Shown here piece after piece: positions 53,135 through 59,556 of a stretch of DNA of 59,556 nt. The stretch lies in the NCBI RefSeq assembly GCF_001956045.1, contig NZ_MRTH01000044.1, positions 1 to 59,556 of the forward strand, in the 5' to 3' direction. The DNA is from Paenibacillus sp. FSL H7-0331 (GTDB lineage Bacteria; Bacillota; Bacilli; Paenibacillales; NBRC-103111). Made by a program: the position numbers and the translations under genes. Each line of letters starts with the position of its first letter. The stretch's first letter is position 1. The notes beneath the pieces are model-generated. The model made no database searches. It worked only from the letters and a program-made list of their open reading frames with translations, and was not told the DNA's origin.

Positions 53135-54009
53135 AGATCTATATCAACGGTCGTGTGACGAATGAAGAAGAGGCCATGGTATCGGTCTACGACCATGGTT
53201 TTTTATACGGTATCGGATTGTTTGAAACGTTCCGCACTTATGAGGGTCAGCCCTTTTTGCTGGAAAAGCATCGGACACGCCTGCAGGCTGGCTGTGAACA
53301 ATTAGCGATTGCTTATCAAGCCGAAGCTGGGCGATGGGATCAAATCGTTCATAGTCTGTTGGAAGCTAATGGGCTGAAGGATGCTTATATAAGATTCACA
53401 GTAACAGCCGGACAGGAAGCATTGGGTTTACCCATGGGCTCTTACGCAGAACCTTCTGTAATTGTCTACATCAAGCCGCTTCCTCCACACAATGAACAGC
53501 AGGACCGTTACGGGAAATCGCTGCAGCTCCTGCAGCTGCTAAGAAACACGCCCGAAGGTCCTGTACGTCTCAAGTCCTTGCATTTTATGAATAACATCTT
53601 GGCCAAGCGTGAGCTTCAGCAGTATCCTTGGGCTGACGGGGCTGAGGGTCTTCTTGCGAATGGACAAGGGCGTATAGCGGAAGGGATTGTCAGCAACGTA
53701 TTTTTTGCGAAGCACGGACGTTTGTACACGCCATCCTTGGCAACCGGGATATTACCGGGAATTACGCGTGCTTTTGTAATCAGTCTGGCTGAAGCGGCTG
53801 GGGTATCCGTAGAGGAAGGTTTGTATGATTGGAACACTATGCGTGAAGCGGATGAAGTATTCATTACGAATTCTATCCAGGAGATCGTACCGATTACGAA
53901 GCTGTTTGATCCTACAGGACAGCAAACAATGGTGAGTAACGGAATGATTGGCGACATGACTGGGCGTCTGCTGCAGATATATAGACAGCGCACAATAGCG
54001 GTAATATAA
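53131..54009 (+). CDS. pabC: Aminodeoxychorismate lyase
   Basis: 292 aa, GTG start (GTGA overlap with pabA). It is a PLP fold type IV enzyme of the PabC/branched-chain aminotransferase family. It has [20 protein letters not shown] near 21-40, the PLP Lys in [17 protein letters not shown] near 145-165 and [13 protein letters not shown] near 245-257. It releases pyruvate to give p-aminobenzoate. A branched-chain aminotransferase role is less likely given the operon. Confidence 0.93.
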   Translation: MKIYINGRVTNEEEAMVSVYDHGFLYGIGLFETFRTYEGQPFLLEKHRTRLQAGCEQLAIAYQAEAGRWDQIVHSLLEANGLKDAYIRFTVTAGQEALGLPMGSYAEPSVIVYIKPLPPHNEQQDRYGKSLQLLQLLRNTPEGPVRLKSLHFMNNILAKRELQQYPWADGAEGLLANGQGRIAEGIVSNVFFAKHGRLYTPSLATGILPGITRAFVISLAEAAGVSVEEGLYDWNTMREADEVFITNSIQEIVPITKLFDPTGQQTMVSNGMIGDMTGRLLQIYRQRTIAVI

Positions 54010-54012
54010 AGG

Positions 54013-54882
54013 ATGAATAAGATGGAACTATCACATAAACGAGGTATTGAGGTCGATTGCCGTGGAGTCATACTGGATTTGCGCAATCGAACGGCGATTA
54101 TGGGGATTTTAAATGTGACCCCGGATTCGTTCAGCGATGGAGGCTTGTACGTTGGCGTGCAAGCAGCGGTAGAGCAGGCAAAGCGGATGGTTGATGCAGG
54201 CGCCGATATGATTGATATTGGTGGAGAATCAACCCGTCCGGGTTCAGCTATAGTAACCCTTGAGCAAGAGCTGCAGCGAGTTATTCCTGTTGTAGAGGCG
54301 CTGATAGAAGCCGGCATCACGGTTCCTTTATCCGTAGACACCTACAAAGCAGAGGTTGCCCGGGAAGCTCTCGCAGCGGGTGCGCATGTTTTGAATGATA
54401 TTTGGGGCTTGAAAAGAGAACCGGAAATGGCTCAATTAGCGGCACAATACGGATGCCCTATTGTGATTATGCATAATCGGAATGAAGCTGTGTATGATGA
54501 TTACATTCCTGATGTTATTGAAGACTTGCTGCAGAGTATTCGCTTGGCGCATGCTTCTGGTATTCGGGACTCACAGATCATACTCGATCCGGGCATCGGC
54601 TTTGCCAAAACATACGAGCAGAATTTACAGCTGATGAATGAGCTGCATCGAATTGTCGCTATTGGTTATCCTGTTTTACTAGGGACTTCAAGAAAAAGCA
54701 TGATTACTCGAACGCTGGGGCTTCCCCCGAATGATGTACAAGAAGGAACCGCGGCTACAGTCTGCATGGGGATTCATCAGGGCTGCTCGATCATTAGAGT
54801 CCATGATGTATTGGAAATGAAACGTGTCGCATTGATGATGGATACGATGCTAAATCATAAGGGAGGAACAAGCATTGGATAA
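54013..54882 (+). CDS. folP: Dihydropteroate synthase
   Basis: 289 aa. It is a TIM-barrel enzyme joining p-aminobenzoate and DHPP; the target of sulfonamides. It has IMGILNVTPDSFSDGG near 30-45, DMIDIGGESTRPG near 63-75, IVIMHNR near 154, DPGIGFAKT near 196 and GTSRKSMI near 219-226. Start ATG 54013 has AAAGG only 3-7 bases away; ATG 54022 is possible. No base change can be read as resistance from sequence alone. Confidence 0.95.
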   Translation: MNKMELSHKRGIEVDCRGVILDLRNRTAIMGILNVTPDSFSDGGLYVGVQAAVEQAKRMVDAGADMIDIGGESTRPGSAIVTLEQELQRVIPVVEALIEAGITVPLSVDTYKAEVAREALAAGAHVLNDIWGLKREPEMAQLAAQYGCPIVIMHNRNEAVYDDYIPDVIEDLLQSIRLAHASGIRDSQIILDPGIGFAKTYEQNLQLMNELHRIVAIGYPVLLGTSRKSMITRTLGLPPNDVQEGTAATVCMGIHQGCSIIRVHDVLEMKRVALMMDTMLNHKGGTSIG

Positions 54883-55237
54883 AATCATCATGACGGGTTT
54901 GCAATTTTATGGCTATCACGGTGTGTTTCCAGAAGAGAACAAGCTCGGTCAACGCTATCAGGTGGATGTCGAGCTGATGCTGCCGCTTGATAAGCCTGGT
55001 CGAAGTGACCGTGTTGAGGATACTGTGAATTACGCTGAAGCTTATGAGGTCATTCGCAATATCGTTGAAGGACAGGTATTTAAGCTCATTGAAGCGCTGG
55101 CAGAGGAAATTGCGGCTGTACTGCTGCAAACGTACGCGAGTATCTTTGAAGTGACTGTACGAGTACTGAAGCCGCATCCGCCAGTGAAAATGTTTTTTGA
55201 TGGTGTCAAGGTTGAAATTCACAGAAAGCGGGTATAA
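54875..55237 (+). CDS. folB: Dihydroneopterin aldolase
   Basis: 120 aa, TTG start within the folP end (8-base overlap), AGGGAGGAAC upstream. It has MTGLQFYGYHGVFPEENKLGQRYQVDVEL with the conserved Tyr/His and Glu22, and the catalytic Lys in RVLKPHPPV near 99. It cleaves dihydroneopterin to 6-hydroxymethyldihydropterin. Confidence 0.95.
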   Translation: MDKIIMTGLQFYGYHGVFPEENKLGQRYQVDVELMLPLDKPGRSDRVEDTVNYAEAYEVIRNIVEGQVFKLIEALAEEIAAVLLQTYASIFEVTVRVLKPHPPVKMFFDGVKVEIHRKRV

Positions 55238-55241
55238 CTTT

Positions 55242-55748
55242 ATGGGCTCTCAGCTGCCATGTTGTGCATACCTTGCACTTGGCTCTAATATGGGTGATCG
55301 GGAACGGTATCTGGAAGATGCCATTCAATGCCTCGATAATCACGAACATATTTACGTCTCCGGACGTTCACACATATATGAAACCGAGCCTGTTGGTTAT
55401 GTGGATCAGGATGCTTTTTTGAATATGGTAATTGAGGTAGAAACTCGACTATCGGCACAGGAGCTATTTGCTGTTATGCTAAGTATAGAAAATAAGCTCG
55501 GTCGTATAAGAGAGATTCGTTTCGGACCACGAACGATCGATTTGGATTTATTGCTGTATGATGATCTTCGACAGGAAGATCCGCAGCTCATATTGCCGCA
55601 CCCGCGAATGACAGAGCGGGCGTTTGTATTGGTACCCCTGGTCGAGGTTATGCAGCAGAGACACTCCAGGCAAGCGGGTGAGTGGGCTGGGCAGTTGGAT
55701 CAGGTGGATGGGAAGGAGGGTGTCAGAGTATGGAATCCTATGCAATAG
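55242..55748 (+). CDS. folK: 2-Amino-4-hydroxy-6-hydroxymethyldihydropteridine pyrophosphokinase
   Basis: 168 aa from the ATG at 55242. It has AYLALGSNMGDRERYLEDAI near 9-28, YETEPVGYVDQDAFLNMV near 47-64, RIREIRFGPRTIDLDLLLY near 88-106 and LPHPRMTERAFVLVPLVE near 118-135. It makes DHPPP, the FolP substrate. The computed start at 55197 lies inside folB. The ribosome site is weak, so translation is probably coupled to folB. Its end overlaps yazB. Confidence 0.95.
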   Translation: MGSQLPCCAYLALGSNMGDRERYLEDAIQCLDNHEHIYVSGRSHIYETEPVGYVDQDAFLNMVIEVETRLSAQELFAVMLSIENKLGRIREIRFGPRTIDLDLLLYDDLRQEDPQLILPHPRMTERAFVLVPLVEVMQQRHSRQAGEWAGQLDQVDGKEGVRVWNPMQ

Positions 55749-55939
55749 CACAACGCATTCGCGCGTTTCGTAAGCTGAAGGGCTTTACACAGACGGAACT
55801 GGCTGATCAATTGGATGTATCGATTGCTGTTCTGGGAGCTATTGAAAGAGGAACACGAAGCCCAGACGCACAGATTATTAGTAAAATATCCGAAGTACTC
55901 GGGATTGACCCGGAAGAGCTTTTTCCAACTGCAAAATAA
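55730..55939 (+). CDS. yazB: Small Xre-family DNA-binding protein (YazB)
   Basis: 69 aa. It has a helix-turn-helix of the Xre/Cro type: [64 protein letters not shown] at 55711-55720 supports the ATG at 55730. It overlaps folK by 19 bases and is conserved at this place in Bacillales. Targets unknown; possibly regulates the folate operon. Confidence 0.9.
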   Translation: MESYAIAQRIRAFRKLKGFTQTELADQLDVSIAVLGAIERGTRSPDAQIISKISEVLGIDPEELFPTAK

Positions 55940-55964
55940 GCAAGAATTGAAAGGAGGTACTATA

Positions 55965-56981
55965 ATGTTGAAAATAGGAAATGTCGTCGCACCCAACCAA
56001 GTCGTATTAGCACCTATGGCAGGGGTCTGCAATCCGGCTTTTCGGCTGATCGCCAAGGAATTCGGCTGCGGGTTGGTATGTGCCGAAATGGTAAGTGACA
56101 AAGCCATTATTCATGGTAATCATCGTACGATGGATATGCTGTTTGTAGATGATCGTGAAAAGCCACTTAGTCTGCAAATTTTTGGTGGAGATACAGAAAC
56201 GCTGGTGGAAGCGGCAAAACACGTGGATCGTCATACGAATGCCGATATTATTGACATCAACATGGGCTGTCCCGTTCCCAAGATAACGAAGTGTGAGGCC
56301 GGAGCCCGTTGGCTGCTCGATCCATCGAGAATTGAAGAGATGATCACAACCGTCGTGAAGGCCGTTAGTAAGCCGGTTACAGTGAAGATGCGGATCGGTT
56401 GGGACGATGAGCATATATATGCGGTGCAAAATGCCAAAGCTGTCGAAAATGGCGGTGGTTCTGCTGTATCTGTACATGGTCGGACACGTGTACAAATGTA
56501 TACGGGACACGCCAATTGGGATATCATCCGAGAAGTTAAGCAGGCGGTGTCGATTCCTGTCATCGGGAATGGCGATGTGACAACACCTGAGGATGCCAAG
56601 CGAATGCTGGATGAAACTGGTGTCGATGGTGTTATGATCGGGCGTGCTGCGCTCGGTAATCCGTGGATGCTGTACCGGACCATTCAATACTTGACCAAGG
56701 GAGAGCTGCCTCCAGAGCCGACAGGTCAGGAAAAAATTCGCATTGCGATTTTGCATATGGATCGATTGGTAGCACTCAAAGGTGAGCATGTTGCCGTTAA
56801 GGAAATGCGTAAGCATCTGGCCTGGTATCTGAAAGGTTTACCGGGTGGAGCACGGGTGAAGGACATCGTTATGGAGACTACCAAGCGAGATATCATGGCT
56901 GGCGTGCTGGAGGAATTTGTTGCTTCATTGGACAATACCGATTCCCAGGATGGAATGCCGATTATGCGACAATTGGTCTAA
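55965..56981 (+). CDS. dusB: tRNA-dihydrouridine synthase B
   Basis: 338 aa. It is an FMN-dependent TIM barrel that reduces uridines in tRNA. It has [22 protein letters not shown] near 12-33, [21 protein letters not shown] near 101-121 with the catalytic Cys in [11 protein letters not shown] near 143 and VSVHGRTR near 170. AAAGGAGGTAC lies ideally before the ATG at 55965; the longer frame from 55815 overlaps yazB. It ends the folate unit. Confidence 0.96.
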   Translation: MLKIGNVVAPNQVVLAPMAGVCNPAFRLIAKEFGCGLVCAEMVSDKAIIHGNHRTMDMLFVDDREKPLSLQIFGGDTETLVEAAKHVDRHTNADIIDINMGCPVPKITKCEAGARWLLDPSRIEEMITTVVKAVSKPVTVKMRIGWDDEHIYAVQNAKAVENGGGSAVSVHGRTRVQMYTGHANWDIIREVKQAVSIPVIGNGDVTTPEDAKRMLDETGVDGVMIGRAALGNPWMLYRTIQYLTKGELPPEPTGQEKIRIAILHMDRLVALKGEHVAVKEMRKHLAWYLKGLPGGARVKDIVMETTKRDIMAGVLEEFVASLDNTDSQDGMPIMRQLV

Positions 56982-57002
56982 AAGTTGTAGGTTTGGCTTA
57001 GA

Positions 57003-57031
57003 TTGACATTTGTATAGGCTTGCAATATAAT
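57003..57031 (+). promoter_or_regulatory. greA promoter (sigma-A)
   Basis: TTGACA at 57003-57008, 17-base spacer, TATAAT at 57026-57031: a consensus promoter, leaving a leader of about 125 bases before greA. Confidence 0.85.
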
Positions 57032-57162
57032 CAGTCAATAGTCATCCTCATGAGATATTAGTCATTAAGATTAAGATGGTCAACATATGATTAACAGTGA
57101 ATTCATACTCCATGAATACGCTCATAATACGGGAATTTTTCACATGAAAGGGGATCGTTACC

Positions 57163-57639
57163 GTGGCCGAGAAAGAAGTCATCCTCACGCAGGAAGGTTT
57201 AAAAAAGCTAGAAGACGAACTGGAGCACTTGAAATCGGTCAAACGCCGTGAAGTGGCGGAACGGATCAAAGTGGCAATTGGATACGGCGATATCAGTGAG
57301 AATTCTGAGTATGAGGATGCCAAGAATGAACAGGCTTTTATTGAAGGCAGAGTCATTACTTTAGAAAAAATGCTGCGTAACGCACGTATTATTAATAACG
57401 CTGATGTGAACACAGATACGGTCAGTGTCGGAGCCATTGTAACGCTGAAGGATTTGGAATTTGGCGAAACCGTTGAGTATAATATTGTGGGTACAGCAGA
57501 GGCTGATCCATTCAACAATAAAATTTCCAATGAAAGTCCTGTAGGTAAGGCTATTCTCGGCAAACCCAAAGGAACTAAAGTGGATATTAATGTTCCCGCA
57601 GGCACGATTCAGTACGAAATCATTGATATTAAGAAGTAA
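57163..57639 (+). CDS. greA: Transcription elongation factor GreA
   Basis: 158 aa, GTG start with AAAGGGGATCG upstream. The N-terminal coiled coil (about 1-75) carries acidic tip residues in [16 protein letters not shown] near 42-57; the C-terminal FKBP-like domain covers about 80-158. It stimulates cleavage of backtracked transcripts. In B. subtilis greA lies elsewhere; here it precedes lysS. Confidence 0.96.
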   Translation: MAEKEVILTQEGLKKLEDELEHLKSVKRREVAERIKVAIGYGDISENSEYEDAKNEQAFIEGRVITLEKMLRNARIINNADVNTDTVSVGAIVTLKDLEFGETVEYNIVGTAEADPFNNKISNESPVGKAILGKPKGTKVDINVPAGTIQYEIIDIKK

Positions 57640-57682
57640 GATGTGGAAAGCAAGTTGAAATCGATACGGTTTTATACAAGTA

Positions 57683-57707
57683 AAAAGCTTCCTCTGGAAG
57701 CTTTTTT
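57683..57707 (+). terminator. Terminator after greA
   Basis: AAAAGCTTCC-TCT-GGAAGCTTTT hairpin with T run. Confidence 0.85.
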
Positions 57708-57730
57708 AATGTAAGAAGAATGATGGATAA

Positions 57731-59242
<1,512 letters not shown>

Positions 59243-59267
59243 GCTTCTTTGATATAAAATGATTACG

Positions 59268-59296
59268 ACGCATCTCCTTTTGGGAGGTGCGTTTTT
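59268..59296 (+). terminator. Terminator after lysS
   Basis: ACGCATCTCC-TTTT-GGGAGGTGCGT hairpin followed by Ts. Confidence 0.88.
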
Positions 59297-59345
59297 ACAT
59301 TTTTTTTGATTAGTTGGGCATACTGAGATAGCTGAAAAATAGTTG

Positions 59346-59374
59346 TTGCAATTTTCTTGTCGATTTGTTATATT
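59346..59374 (+). promoter_or_regulatory. rRNA operon promoter P1
   Basis: TTGCAA (59346-59351), 17-base spacer, TATATT (59369-59374). Confidence 0.65.
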
Positions 59375-59442
59375 ACTTTTTGTCGCTTCGAGGGCAAGCT
59401 TTTCTGGTCATGGTGAGAAACATATAATGATAAAAAAAGTAC

Positions 59443-59472
59443 TTGCAATGAAGCTGGCGAATGTGTTATATT
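59443..59472 (+). promoter_or_regulatory. rRNA operon promoter P2 and leader
   Basis: TTGCAA (59443-59448), 18-base spacer, TATATT (59467-59472), the same boxes as P1. Downstream, TTGTCCTTTGAAAAC near 59518-59531 resembles the boxA antitermination site of rRNA leaders. The 16S gene itself begins after the window ends. Confidence 0.65.
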
Positions 59473-59556
59473 GATCAGGTCGCTTTTGACGGAATGTCGA
59501 AAATGATCGAAAAGAATTGTCCTTTGAAAACTGAATCAACGAGTGAGTAAATAGCA

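Overview
The window is a chromosomal segment of an endospore-forming Firmicute, most likely Paenibacillus or a close relative. The evidence is a set of sporulation genes (Gin, Fin, AbrB, YabG, SspF, SpoVG, SpoVT, YabP, YabQ, SpoIIE, YabS, YabT, YabM), a gene order that follows the Bacillus subtilis csfB-to-lysS region almost step by step, and Paenibacillus-like departures: an HD phosphohydrolase where metS would be, nadABC between ftsH and coaX, and a foldase lipoprotein after mfd. I do not name a species. The segment starts in the 3' end of a 5S rRNA gene and ends in the promoter and leader of another rRNA operon, so it is a complete inter-rrn block. Apart from one unknown membrane protein and abrB, every protein gene points right.

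Layout. (1) 1-8.6 kb: 5S end and terminator, an unknown membrane protein on the minus strand, then csfB/gin, yaaO, tmk, darA, yaaR, holB, ricT, yabA, a TrmN6-type methyltransferase and rsmI. (2) 8.7-15.8 kb: divergent abrB and an HD phosphohydrolase around a Spo0A-box-rich intergenic region, tatD, a 774-bp gap with a cyclic di-AMP (ydaO-type) riboswitch and terminator in front of yabE, then rnmV, ksgA and yabG. (3) 15.9-22.7 kb: veg with tandem promoters, sspF, ispE, purR, ridA, spoVG with a sigma-H promoter, glmU, ctc, pth, fin. The prs gene expected between glmU and ctc is absent. (4) 22.9-34.5 kb: mfd, a PrsA-type lipoprotein, spoVT, yabM (3' part extremely GC-rich), yabN, hup, rqcP, yabP, yabQ, divIC, yabR. 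(5) 34.6-41.3 kb: tRNA-Met, spoIIE with a 21-bp-spaced promoter, yabS, yabT, tilS, hpt. (6) 41.3-59.3 kb: ftsH, nadABC, coaX, hslO, yacD, cysK, the para-aminobenzoate/folate operon pabB-pabA-pabC-folP-folB-folK, yazB, dusB, greA, lysS, then rRNA promoters.

How it works together. Replication and translation housekeeping (tmk, holB, yabA, rsmI, ksgA, rnmV, tilS, pth, lysS) is interleaved with regulators and effectors of entry into sporulation (abrB, spoVG, spoIIE), compartment-specific switching (gin, fin, spoVT) and spore coat or spore DNA functions (yabG, yabP, yabQ, sspF). The promoters fit this: sigma-A for veg, greA, tRNA, cysK and nadA; sigma-H for spoVG; a Spo0A/sigma-A type for spoIIE; sigma-G-like for sspF and spoVT; sigma-K-like for yabG. 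Cyclic di-AMP appears twice, as a protein receptor (DarA) and an RNA receptor (the yabE riboswitch). Many computed ORF starts had to be moved downstream to starts with good ribosome binding sites.

No phage, transposase, CRISPR array or defence island is visible. The most unusual items are the yabE riboswitch region, the Spo0A-box cluster between abrB and the HD gene, the GC-rich 3' third of yabM, and two copies of a small palindromic interspersed repeat.
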